64,000 nucleotides of DNA from Hydractinia symbiolongicarpus. Taxonomy: Eukaryota; Cnidaria; Hydrozoa; Anthoathecata; Hydractiniidae. The notes under the pieces are model-generated. The model searched no databases. It worked only from the letters and a program-made list of their open reading frames with translations, and was not told the origin of the DNA. The stretch covers positions 33,103,501-33,167,500 of the forward strand of contig NC_079880.1 of assembly GCF_029227915.1 (NCBI RefSeq), written 5' to 3'. A program made the position numbers and the translations under genes. Positions 1-12,119 of this stretch are shown here, one piece after another. Numbering within the stretch: position 1 is the first letter of the stretch; the number at the start of each line of letters is the position of its first letter.

Positions 1-1095
1 TTTGCATGTAGTTAACAGCGTTCTAAATCCATGGAGCAAGGAAAACAATTTAGGACGTCGTAGTGCCTTTAGACTGGAAGGACAAGACCAATGGTAAACT
101 GCGCAGTCACGCTGAACCACGCGATTTACATGTAAGACCTTTATTAGGCGGCAAAAGGCCATATTGCTGCCTATAGACGTGTGTACATGTAGTTCACGGC
201 GTTCTAAAGTTATGGAACCAGGGAAAACGGCTTACCACGTCGTAGTCCATTGAGAGTGGATGGATTAGACCAATAATAACTGGCTTGGAACCACGTAATT
301 TACGTGTAAGGCCTTTATTAGGCTGCAAAAGACCATATTGCTGTCTATAGACGTGTGTGCATTTAGTTGACGGCTTTCCCAAGGCATGCAGCCAGGGAAA
401 TAACTTAGGACGTCGTAGTGTATTCAGAGCGGAAGGACTAGACCAATGGTATCAAGCTTGGACCAGTAGAACCACGTGATTTACGTATAAGGCCATTATT
501 AGGTGGCAAAAGCCGTATAGCAGCCTTTAGACACATGTGCACGTAGTTGACGGCGTTGTACAGCTTTAACGCTAGGGAATACAACTTAGGACGTTCTAGT
601 GCATTGAGAATGGAAAGGCTAGACCAATGATAACCGATTTGGACGCGTGGAACGACTTAATTTACGTGTAAGGCTTTTATTAGGTGGCAAAAGACCGTAT
701 TACGGCCTTTAGAGGCGTGTGCTTGTAGTTGACGTCGTTCTATAGTCATGGAACCAAGGACAACGGCTTACGACGTCCTAGTCCATTAAGAGTGAAAGGA
801 CCAGACCAATCTTAACCGGCTTGGACGGTTGGAAGCACGTAATTTACGTGTAGGGTTTTTGTTAGGCGGCAAAAGACCGTATTACGGCCTTTAGAGGGCT
901 GTGCTTGTAGTTGACGAAGTTCTATAGTCTTGGAACCAGGGATAACGGCTTACAACGTCCTAGTCCATTAGGAGTGGAAGGACTACACCAATGATAACCG
1001 GCTTCGACGGTTTTAACCACGTATTTTACGTGTAAGGTCTTTATTAGGCGGCAAAAGACTCTATTACGGCCTTTACAGGCGAGTGCACGTAGTTG
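1..1095 (+). repeat. Satellite block A1, orientation A, divergent monomers
   Basis: About six monomers in the dominant orientation. They are more degenerate than those further right. Several lack part of the cgcgtggaaccacg element (for example near 285, where ttggaaccacg has lost the preceding gacgcg). The variable site is mostly of class X or decayed forms such as ccggcttgg. No pair of monomers here is near-identical, so recent homogenisation is not evident. The block stops abruptly at about 1095, where the sequence switches to the opposite orientation. Confidence 0.9.
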
Positions 1096-4000
1096 TTCCA
1101 CTCTCAATGCACTAGGGCGTCCTAAGTTGTTTTCCCTGGCTCCATGTCTTTATAACGCCGCAAAACACATGCACACGCCATGAAAGGGCTATAATACGGC
1201 CTTTTGACGCCTATCAAAGGCCTTAAACTTAAATTACGTGGTTCCACGCGTCCAAGCTTGCTCTCATTGGTCTATTCCTTCCATTCTCACTACACTACGA
1301 CGTCCTAAGTTGTTGTCCCTGTCTCCATGCCTTGGGAACGCCGTAAAGTACATGCAAAGGTCTCAAAGGCTGTAATACGGCCTTTTGCGGCCTATTAAAA
1401 GCCTGACACGTAAATTACGTCGTTCCACGCGTCCATGACGGTAACGATTGATCTAGTCCCTCCATTCTCAATGGACTAGAACGTCCTAAGTTGTTTTCCC
1501 TAGTGCCAAGGCTGTACAACGCCATCAACTACGTGCACATGCGTCTGAAGGCTGCAATACGGCCTTTTGCCGCCTATTAAAGGCCTTACACGTAAATCAC
1601 GTGGGTCCGCGTGTCTGCGCAGGTTTTATTTGGTCTAGTCCTTCCACCCTCAATACACTAGAACGTCCTCAGTTGTTTTCTCTTGCTCCATACCGTTGGA
1701 ACGCCATCAACTACCTGCACACACGTCTATAGCCATATGTCCTTTAGCAGCCTATTAAAGGCCTTACACGTAAATCACGTGGTTCCACGCGTCCAAGCTT
1801 GTTACCATTGGCCTAGTCCTTCCAATCCCAATACACTACGACGTCCTAAGTTGTTTTCCCTGGTTCCATGGCTTTAGAACGCCGTAAACCTCATGCACAC
1901 GCCATAAAAGGCTGTAATACGGCCTTTTGCCGGCTATTAAAGGCCTTACACGTAAATCACGTGGGTCCGCGTGTCTGCGCAGGTTTTATTTGGTCTAGTC
2001 CTTCCACCTTCAATACACTAGAACGTCCTAAGTTGTTTTCTCTTGCTCCTACCCCTTGGAACGCCGTCAACTACATGCACACAAGTCTATAGCCATATGT
2101 CCTTTTGCACCCTATTAAAGGCCTTATACGTAAATCGCGTGGTTCCGCGTGACTGCGCAGGTTACTTTTGGTCTAGTTCTTCCACTCTCAATGCACTATG
2201 ACGTCCTAAGTTGTTTTCCCTGGTTCCATGGCTTTAGAACGCCGTAAACCACATGCACACGCCATAAAAAGGCTATAATGCGTCCTTTTGCGGCCTATTA
2301 AAGGTCTTACACGTAAATCACGTGGTTCCACGCGTCCAAGCTTGTTACCATTGGCCTAGTCCTTCCACTCTCAATACACTACGACGTCCTAAGTTGTTCT
2401 CCCTGTCTCCATGCTTGGTAACGCGGTAAACTACATGCAAAGGACTCTAAAGTCTGTTATACGGCCTTTTGCGGCCTATTAAAGGCCTTACACGTAAATT
2501 ACGTCGTTCCACGCGTCCATGACGGTCACGATTGGTCTAGTCCTTCCATTCTCAATGGACTAGAACGTCCTAAGTTGTTTTCCCCCGCGCCAAGGCTGTA
2601 CAACGCCGTCAACTACGTGCACATGCGTCTGAAGGCTGCAATACGGCCTTTTGCGGCCTATTAAAGGCCTTACACGTGAATCACGTGGTTCCGCGCGCCT
2701 GCGCAGGTTACCATTGGTCTAGTCCTTCCACTAACAACACACTAGGACGTCCTAAGTTGTTTTCCCTGGTTCCATGTCTTTAGAACGCCATCAATTACAT
2801 GCACACACGTCTATAGGCAGCAATATGGCATTTTGCTGCCTAAGAAAAGCCTACACGTAAATTACGTCGTTCCACCCGTTCAAGCTTGTTCTCATTGGTC
2901 TAGTCCTTCCACTGTCCATGCACTACGACGTCCTAAGTTATTATCTCTGGCTCCATGGCTTTACAACGCCGCAAAAACATGCACACGCCATGAAAAGGCT
3001 ATAATACAGCCTTTTGACGCCTATCAAAGGCCCTAAACTTAAATTACGTGGTTCCACGCGTCCAAACTTTCTCTCATTGGTCTATTCCTTCCATTCTCAA
3101 TACACTACGACGTCCTAAGTTGTTCTCCATGTCTCCATGCCTTGGGAACGCCGTAAACTACATGCAAAGGTCTCAAAGGCTGTAATACGGCCTTTTGCGG
3201 CCTATTAAAGGCCTGACACGTAAATTACGTCGTTCCACGCGTCCATGACGGTTACAATTGATCTAGTCCTTCCATTCTCAATGGACTAGAACGTCCTAAG
3301 TTAATTTCCCCAGCGCCAAGGCTGTACAACGCCGTCAACTACGTGCACATCCGTCTGAAGGCTGCAATACGGCCTTTTGCCGCCTATTAAAGGCCTTACA
3401 CGTAAATCACGTGGTTCCGCGCACCTGCGCAGGTTACCATTGGTCTAGTCCTTCCATTCGCAACACACTAGGACGTCCTAAGTTGTTTTCCCTGGTTCCA
3501 TGTCTTTAGAACGCCGTCAATTACATGCACACACGTCTATAACCAGCAATATGGCATTTTGCCGCCTAATAAAAGCCTTACACGTAAGTTACGCGGTTCC
3601 ACGCGTCCATACCGGTTACCATTGGTCTAGTCCTTCCACTCTCAATACACTAGAACGTCCAAGTTGTTATTCCTGGTTCCATGGCTTTAGAACACCGTAA
3701 TCTACATGCACACGCCATGAAAAGGCTATATTACGGCCTTTTGACGCTTAATAAAGGCCTTACACTTAAAATACGTGGTTCCACGCGTCCAATCTTGCTC
3801 TCATTGGTCTAGTTCTTCCACTCTCAATACACTACGAAATTCTAAGTCTTTTCCCTGGCTCCATGCCTTGATAACGCCGTAAACCACATGCACACGCCAT
3901 TAAAAGGCTATAATACGGCCTTTTGCCGCCTATTAAAGGCCTTACACGTATATCGCGTGGTTCCGCATGCCTGCGCAGGTTACTATTGGTCTACTCCTTT

Positions 4001-5939
4001 TACTCTCAATGCACTACGACGTCTTAAATTGTTCACCCTGGTTCCATGGCTTTAAAACGCCGTGAACTACATGCAATGACTTTTAAAGGCTGTGATACGG
4101 CCTTTTGCGGCCTATTAAAGTCCTTACACGTAAATCACGTGGTTCCGCGTGGCTGCGCAGGTTACCATTGGTCTATTCCTTCCACTCTCAATACAATAGG
4201 ACGTCTTAAGTTGTTTTCCCTGGTTCCATGGCTTTAGAACGCCGTAAACCACATGCACACGCCATGAAAAGGCTATAATACGGCTTTTTGACGCCTATTA
4301 AAGGCCTTACACGTAAATTACGTGGTTCCACGCGTCCAAGCTTGTTCTCATTGGTATAGTTCTTCCACTCTTAATACACTACGACATTCTAAGTAGTTTC
4401 CCTGGCTCCATGCCTTGAGAACGCCGTAATTCACATGCACACGCCATGAAAAGGCTATAATACGGCCTTTTGACGCCTAATAAAGGGCTTACATGTAAAT
4501 CACGTGGTTCTACGCGTCTAAGCTTGTTACCATTGGTCTAGTTCTTCCACTGTCAATACACTACGCCGTCCTAAGTTGTTTTTCCTGGTTCCATGGCTTT
4601 AGAACGCCGTAATCCACATGCACACGCCATAAAAATGCTATAATACGGCCTCTGGACGCCTAATAAAGGCCTTACACGTAAATCACGTGGTTCCACGCGT
4701 CCAAGCTTGTTACCATTGGTCTAGTTCTTCCACTCTCAATACACTAGGACGTCCTAAGTTGTTTTCCCTGGTTCCATGTCTTTAGAACGCCGTAAAACAC
4801 ATGCACACGCCATGAAAAGGCTATAATACGGCCTTTTGACGCCTATCAAAAGCCTTACACTTAAAATACGTGGTTCCACGCGTCCAAGCTTGCTCTCATT
4901 GGTCTAGTCCTTCCACTCTCAATACACTAGGACGTCCTAAGTTGTTTTCCCTGGTTCCATGTTTTTAGAACGCCGTAAACCACATGCACACGCCATTGAC
5001 AGGCTATAATACGGCCTTTTACCGCCTATTAAAGGCTTTGCACGTAAATCGCGTGGTTCCGCGTGACTGCGCAGGTTACTATTGGTCTAGTTCTTCCACT
5101 CTCAATGAACTATGACGTCCCAAGTTATTTTCTCTGGCTCCATGGCTTTAGAACGCCGTAAACCACATGCACACGACATGAAAATGCTATAATACGGACT
5201 TTTGACACCAAAAAAAGGCCTTACACGTAAATCACGTGGTTCCACGCGTGCAAGCTTGTTACCATTGGTCTAGTTCTTCCACTCTCAATACACTAGGATG
5301 TCCTAAATTGTTTTCCCTGGTTCCATGTCTTTAGAACGCCGTAAAACACATGCACATGCCATGAAAGGCTATAATACGGCTTTTTGACGCCTATCAAAGG
5401 CCTTACACTTAAATTACGTGGTTCCACGCGTCCAAGCTTGCTCTCATTGGTCTAGTCCTTCCACTCTCAATACACTAGGACGTCCTAAGTTGTTTTCCCT
5501 GGTTCTATGTGTTTAGAACGCCGTAAACCACATGCACACGCCATTGACAAGCCATAATAGGGCCTTTTGCCGCCTAATAAAAGCCTTACACGTAAATTAC
5601 GTCGTTCCACGCGTCGAAGCCGGTTACCATTGGTCTAGCCCTTCCATTCTCAATAGACTGAAACGTCCTATGTTGTTTTCCCCAGCGCCAAGGCTGTACA
5701 ATACCGTCAACTACGTGCACATGTGTCTAAAGGCTGCTATACGGCTTTTGCCACCTAATAAAGGCCTTATAGGTAAATCACGTGGTTCTACTGGTCCAAA
5801 CTTGATACCATTGGTCTAGTCATTCCACTCTGAATACACTACGACGTCCTAAGTTATTTCCCTGGCTGCATGCCTTGGGAAAGCCGTGAACTACAAGTAC
5901 ACAAGTCTATACTCAGCAATATGGCCTTTTGCCGCCTAT
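1096..5939 (-). repeat. Inverted satellite block B1 (~26.5 monomers)
   Basis: The same monomer read on the opposite strand: motifs such as cctaagttgttttccc, ggttccatgg and cgtccaagcttg replace their complements. It contains both variable-site classes: class X as gtccaagcttg, gtccatgacgg or gtccataccgg, and class Y as ctgcgcaggtt. Class order is irregular. Entry is at monomer phase about 84 (ttccactctcaa) and exit at about phase 149 (ccgcctat), while the left flank ends at phase about 18 and the right flank starts at phase 1. Flipping the block back would not restore the register, so it is not a clean inversion of a local segment. Confidence 0.93.
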
Positions 5940-6580
5940 GGCGTGTGCATGAGGTTTACGGCGTTCTAAAGCCATGGAACCAGGGAAAACAACTTAGGAC
6001 GGCGTAGTGTATTGAGAATGGAAGAACTAGACCAATGGTAACCTGCGCAGGCACGCAGACCAACGTGATTTACGTGTAAGGACTTTATTAGGCGGCAAAA
6101 GGCGGTATTATTGCTTTTCAATGGCGTGTGCATGTAGTTGACGGCGTTCCAAAGCTATGGAGCCAGAGAAAACAACTTAGGACGTCGTAGTGCATTGACA
6201 GTGGAAAGACTAGACCAATGGTAACCTGCGCAGGCACGCAGACCAACGTGATTTACGTGTAAGGACTTTATTAGGCGGCAAAAGGCGGTATTATTGCTTT
6301 TCAATTGCGTGTGCATGTAGTTGACGGCGTTCCAAAGCTATGGAGCCAGAAAAAGCAACTTAGGACGTCGTAGTGTATTGAGAGTGGAACGACTAGACCA
6401 ATGGTAACCTGCGCAGGCACGCGGAACCACGCGATTTGTGTGTAAGGCATTTAATAGGCGTCAAAAGGACGTATTATAGCCTTTTCATGACGTGTGCATG
6501 TGGTTTAAGGCGTTGTAAAGCCATGGAGCCAGGGAAAACAACTTAGGACGTTCTAGTCCATTGAGAATGGAAAGAATAGA

Positions 6581-8111
6581 CCAATGAGAGCAAGCTTGGA
6601 CGCGTGGAACCACGTAATTTAAGTTTAAGGCCTTTGATAGGCGTCAAAAGGCTGTATTATAGCCTTTTCATGGCGTGTGCATGTGTTATGCGGCGTTGTA
6701 AAGACATGGAGCCAGGGAAAACAACTTAGGACGTCCTAGTGCATTGAGAGTGGAAGAACTAGACCAATAGTAACCTGCGCAGTCACGCGGAAACACGTGA
6801 TTTACCTGTAAGGCCTTTATTAGGCGTCAAAAGGCCGTATTATAGCCTTTTCATGGCGTGTGCATGTGGATTACGGCTTTCTAAAGCCATGGAACCAGGG
6901 AGAACAACTTAGGACGTTCTACTGTATTGAGAGTGGAAGGACTAGACCAATGGTAACTTGCGCAGGCACGTGAAACCACACGATTACGTGTAAGGCATTT
7001 AATAGGCGTCAAAAGGCTGTATTATAGCCTTTTCGTGGCGTGTGCATGTGGTTTACGGCGTTGTACAGCCTGGTCGCTGGGGAAAATAACTTAGGAGCTT
7101 CTAGTCCATTGAGAATGGAAGGACTAGACCAATGGTAACCGGTATGGACGCGTGGAACCGCGTAACTTACGTGTAAGGTTTTTATTAGGCGGCTAAAGGC
7201 CATATTGCTGCCTATAGACGTGTGTGCATGTAATTGACGGCGTTCCAAAGCCATGGAGCCAGAGAAAATAACTTAGGACGTCGTAGTGCATGGACAGTGG
7301 AAGGACTAGACCAATGAGAACAAGCTTGAACGGGTGGAACGACGTAACTTACGTGTAGGCTTTTCTTAGGCGGCAAAATGCCATATTGCTGCCTATAGAC
7401 GTGTGTGCATGTAATTGATGGCGTTCTAAAGATATAGAACCAGGGAAAACAACTTAGGACGTCCTAGTGTGTTGTGAGTGGAAGGACTAGACCAATGGTA
7501 ACCTGCGCAGGCGCGCGGAACCACGTGATTCACGTGTAAGGCCTTTAATAGGCCGCAAAAGGCCGTATTGCAGCCTTCAGACGCATGTGCACGTAGTTGA
7601 CGGCGTTGTACAGCCTTTGCACCGGGGAAAACAACTTAGGACGTTCTAGTCCATTGAGAATGGAAGGACAAGACCAATCGTAACCGTCATGGACGCGTGG
7701 AACGACGTAATTTACGTGTAAGGCCTTTAATAGGCCGCAAAAGGTCGTATAACAGACTTTAGAGTCCTTTGCATGTAGTTTACGGCATTCCCAAGGCATG
7801 GAGACAGGGAGAACAACTTAGGACGTCGTAGTGTATTGAGAGTGGAAGGACTAGGCCAATGGTAACAAGCTTGGACGCGTGGAACCACGTGATTTACGTG
7901 TAAGGCCTTTAATAGGCCGCAAAAGGACGCATTATAGCCTTTTTATGGCGTGTGCATGTGGTTTACGGCGTTCTAAAGCCATGGAACCAGGGAAAACAAC
8001 TTACGCCGTCCTAGTGCATTAAGAGAGGAAGAACTAGACCTATAGTAACCTGCGCAGTCACGCGGAACCACGCGATTTACGTGTAAGGCCTTTATTAGGC
8101 GTCAAAAGGCG
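6581..8111 (+). repeat. Segmental duplication, copy 1 (offset 3286 bp)
   Basis: Matches 9867-11397 at a constant offset of 3286 bp, equal to 18 monomers. The match begins at ccaatgagag and ends where one copy continues with ggcggtattattgc and the other with ggccgtattatagc. Long stretches look identical, including rare variants such as gtgttatgcgg and the ggagcttctag monomer, so the duplication is recent relative to monomer divergence. Confidence 0.88.
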
Positions 8112-10020
8112 GTATTATTGCTTTTCAATGGCGTGTGCATGTAGTTGTCGGCGTTCCAAAGCTATGGAGTCAGAGAAAACAACTTAGGACGTCGTAGTGC
8201 ATTGACAGTGGAAAGACTAGACCAATGGTAACCTGCGCAGGCACGCAGACCAACGTGATTTACGTGTAAGGACTTTATTAGGCGGCAAAAGGGGGTATTA
8301 TTGCTTTTCAATGGCGCGTGCATGTAGTTGACGGCGTCCCAAAGCTATGGAGCCAGAGAAAGCAACTTAGGACGTCGTAGTGCATTGACAGTGGAAGGAC
8401 TACACCAATGGTAACCTGTGCAGTGACGCAGAACCACGCGATGTACGTGTATGGCATTTAATAGGCGTCAAAAGGCCGTATTATAGCCTTTTCATGGCGT
8501 GTGCATGTGGTTTACGGCGTTGTAAAGCCATGGAACCAGGAAAAACAACTTAGGGCGGCGTAGTGTATTGAGAGTGGAAGGACTACGCCAATGGTAACCT
8601 GCGCAGGCACGCGAAACCACACGATTACGTGTAAGGCATTTAATAGGCGTCAAAAGGCCGTATTATAGCTTTTTCATGGCGTGTGCATGTGGTTTACGGC
8701 GTTGTAAAGCCATGGAACCAGGAAAAACAACTTAGGACGGCGTAGTGTATTGAGAGTGGAAGAACTAGACTAATAGTAACAAGCTTGGACGCGTGGAACC
8801 ACGTGTTTTACCTGTAAGACTTTTATTAGGCGTCAAAAGGCCGTATTATAGCCTTTTCATGGCGTGTGCATGTGGATTACGGCTTTCTAAAGCCATGGAA
8901 CCAGGAATAACAACTTAGGACGCTCTCGTGTATTGAGAGTGGAAAGACTAGACCAATGGTAACCGGTATAGACGCTTGGAACCGTCTAACTTACCTGTAA
9001 GGCTTTTATTAGGCGGCAAAATGCCATATTGCTGGTTATAGACGTGTGTGCATGTAATTGACGGCGTTGCAAAGTCATGGAGCAAGAGAAAATAACTTAG
9101 GACGTGGTAGTGTATTGAGAGTGGAAGGAATAGACCAATGGTAACTTGCGCAGGCACGCGGAACAACGCGATTTACGTGTAAGGCATTTAATAGGCGTCA
9201 AAAGGACGTATTATAGCCTTTTCATGGCGTGTGCATGTGGTTTACGGCGTTGTGAAGCCATGGAACCAGGGTAAACAACTTAGGACGGCGTAGTGTATTA
9301 AGAGTGGAAGAACTAGACCAATGGTAACAAGCTTGGACGCGTGGAACCCCGTGATTTACGTGTAAGGCATTTAATAGGCGTCAAAAGGCCGTATTATAGC
9401 CTTTTCATGGCGTGTGCATGTGGTTTACAGCGTTGTAAAGCCATGGAACCAGGAAAAACAACTTAGGACGGCGTAGTGTATTGAGAGTGAAAGAACTAGA
9501 CCAATGGTAACAAGGTTGGACGCGTGGAATCACGTGATTTAAATGTAAGGCCTTTATTAGGCGTCAAAAGGCCGTATTATAGCCTTTTCATGGCGTTTGC
9601 ATGTGGATTGCGGTTTTCTAAAGCCATGGAACCAGGAATAACAACTTAGGACGCTCTCGTGTATTGAGAGTGGAAAGACTAGACCAATGGTAACCTGCGC
9701 AGGCACGCAGACCAACGTGATTTTCGTTTAAGGACTTTATTAGGCGGCAAAAGGCGGTATTATAGCCTTTTTATGGCGTGTGCATGTGGTTTACGGCGTT
9801 GTAAAGCTATGGAGCCAGAGAAAACAACTTAGGACGTCGTAGTGTATTGAGAGTGGAAGAACTAGACCAATGAGAGCAAGCTTGGTCACGTGGAACCACG
9901 TAATTTAAGTTTAAGGCCTTTGATAGGCGTCAAAAGGCTGTATTATAGCCTTTTCATGGCGTGTGCATGTGTTATGCGGCGTTGTAAAGACATGGAGCCA
10001 GGGAAAACAACTTAGGACGT
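8105..10020 (+). repeat. Segmental duplication source, offsets 4015 then 4381 bp
   Basis: Matches 12120-14401. The offset is 4015 bp (22 monomers) up to about 9265, then becomes 4381 bp (24 monomers), so the right-hand copy holds two extra monomers (about 366 bp). Diagnostic shared variants are gtagttgtcggcg near 8145, gatgtacgtgtatgg, and ccgtctaacttacctg. Which copy is ancestral cannot be told from the sequence. Confidence 0.82.
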
Positions 10021-11397
10021 CCTAGTGCATTGAGAGTGGAAGAACTAGACCAATAGTAACCTGCGCAGTCACGCGGAAACACGTGATTTACCTGTAAGGC
10101 CTTTATTAGGCGTCAAAAGGCCGTATTATAGCCTTTTCATGGCGTGTGCATGTGGATTACGGCTTTCTAAAGCCATGGAACCAGGGAGAACAACTTAGGA
10201 CGTTCTACTGTATTGAGAGTGGAAGGACTAGACCAATGGTAACTTGCGCAGGCACGTGAAACCACACGATTACGTGTAAGGCATTTAATAGGCGTCAAAA
10301 GGCTGTATTATAGCCTTTTCGTGGCGTGTGCATGTGGTTTACGGCGTTGTACAGCCTGGTCGCTGGGGAAAATAACTTAGGAGCTTCTAGTCCATTGAGA
10401 ATGGAAGGACTAGACCAATGGTAACCGGTATGGACGCGTGGAACCGCGTAACTTACGTGTAAGGTTTTTATTAGGCGGCTAAAGGCCATATTGCTGCCTA
10501 TAGACGTGTGTGCATGTAATTGACGGCGTTCCAAAGCCATGGAGCCAGAGAAAATAACTTAGGACGTCGTAGTGCATGGACAGTGGAAGGACTAGACCAA
10601 TGAGAACAAGCTTGAACGGGTGGAACGACGTAACTTACGTGTAGGCTTTTCTTAGGCGGCAAAATGCCATATTGCTGCCTATAGACGTGTGTGCATGTAA
10701 TTGATGGCGTTCTAAAGATATAGAACCAGGGAAAACAACTTAGGACGTCCTAGTGTGTTGTGAGTGGAAGGACTAGACCAATGGTAACCTGCGCAGGCGC
10801 GCGGAACCACGTGATTCACGTGTAAGGCCTTTAATAGGCCGCAAAAGGCCGTATTGCAGCCTTCAGACGCATGTGCACGTAGTTGACGGCGTTGTACAGC
10901 CTTTGCACCGGGGAAAACAACTTAGGACGTTCTAGTCCATTGAGAATGGAAGGACAAGACCAATCGTAACCGTCATGGACGCGTGGAACGACGTAATTTA
11001 CGTGTAAGGCCTTTAATAGGCCGCAAAAGGTCGTATAACAGACTTTAGAGTCCTTTGCATGTAGTTTACGGCATTCCCAAGGCATGGAGACAGGGAGAAC
11101 AACTTAGGACGTCGTAGTGTATTGAGAGTGGAAGGACTAGGCCAATGGTAACAAGCTTGGACGCGTGGAACCACGTGATTTACGTGTAAGGCCTTTAATA
11201 GGCCGCAAAAGGACGCATTATAGCCTTTTTATGGCGTGTGCATGTGGTTTACGGCGTTCTAAAGCCATGGAACCAGGGAAAACAACTTACGCCGTCCTAG
11301 TGCATTAAGAGAGGAAGAACTAGACCTATAGTAACCTGCGCAGTCACGCGGAACCACGCGATTTACGTGTAAGGCCTTTATTAGGCGTCAAAAGGCC
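9867..11397 (+). repeat. Segmental duplication, copy 2 (offset 3286 bp)
   Basis: Second copy of 6581-8111, carrying the same rare variants in the same order. Its first part also overlaps the end of the other duplicated segment (8105-10020), so at least two separate duplications are nested here. Confidence 0.88.
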
Positions 11398-12119
11398 GTA
11401 TTATAGCCTTTTCACGGCGTGTGCATGTGGATTACGGCGTTCTAAAGCCATGGAACCAGGAATAACAATGTAGGACGTTCTAGTGTATTGAGAGTGGAAG
11501 GACTAGACCAATGGTAACCTGCGCAGACACGCGGACCCACGTGATTTACGTGTAAGGCTTTTAATGGGCGGCAAAAGGCCGTATTGCAGCCTTTAGACGC
11601 ATGTCCACGTAGTTGACGGCGTTGTACAGCCTTTTCCCTAGGGAAAATAACTTAGGACGTTCTAGTCCATTAAGAATGGAAGGACTAGACCAATGGTAAC
11701 CGGTATGGACGCGTGGAACCGCGTAACTTACGTGTAAGGCTTTTATTAGGCGGCAAAAGGCCGTATTACAGCCTTTAGTGTCCTTTGCATGCAGTTTACG
11801 GCGTTCCCAAGGCATGGAGCCAGGGAGAACAACTTAGGACGTCGTAGTGTATTGAGAGTGGAAGGACTAGGCCAATCGTAACAAGCTTGGACGCGTGGAA
11901 CCACGTGATTTACGTGTAAGGCATTTAATAGCGCCAAAAGGACGTATTATAGCCTTTTCATGGCGTGTGCATGTGGTTTACGGCGTTGTAAAGCCATGGA
12001 ACCAGGAAAAACAACTTAGGACGGCGTAGTGTATTGAGAATGGAAGAACTAGACCAATGGTAACCTGCGCAGGCACGCAGACCAACGTGATTTACGTGTA
12101 AGGACTTTATTAGGCGGCA

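Noticed and set aside
1096-5939. Bacterial-type promoters (tataat in ggctataatacgg)
   Set aside because: The motif is part of the recurring hairpin in every monomer and there are no genes downstream.
1096-5939. Transposon inserted into the array, bounded by the orientation changes
   Set aside because: The block is entirely satellite in the opposite orientation, with no terminal inverted repeats, transposase or unique sequence.
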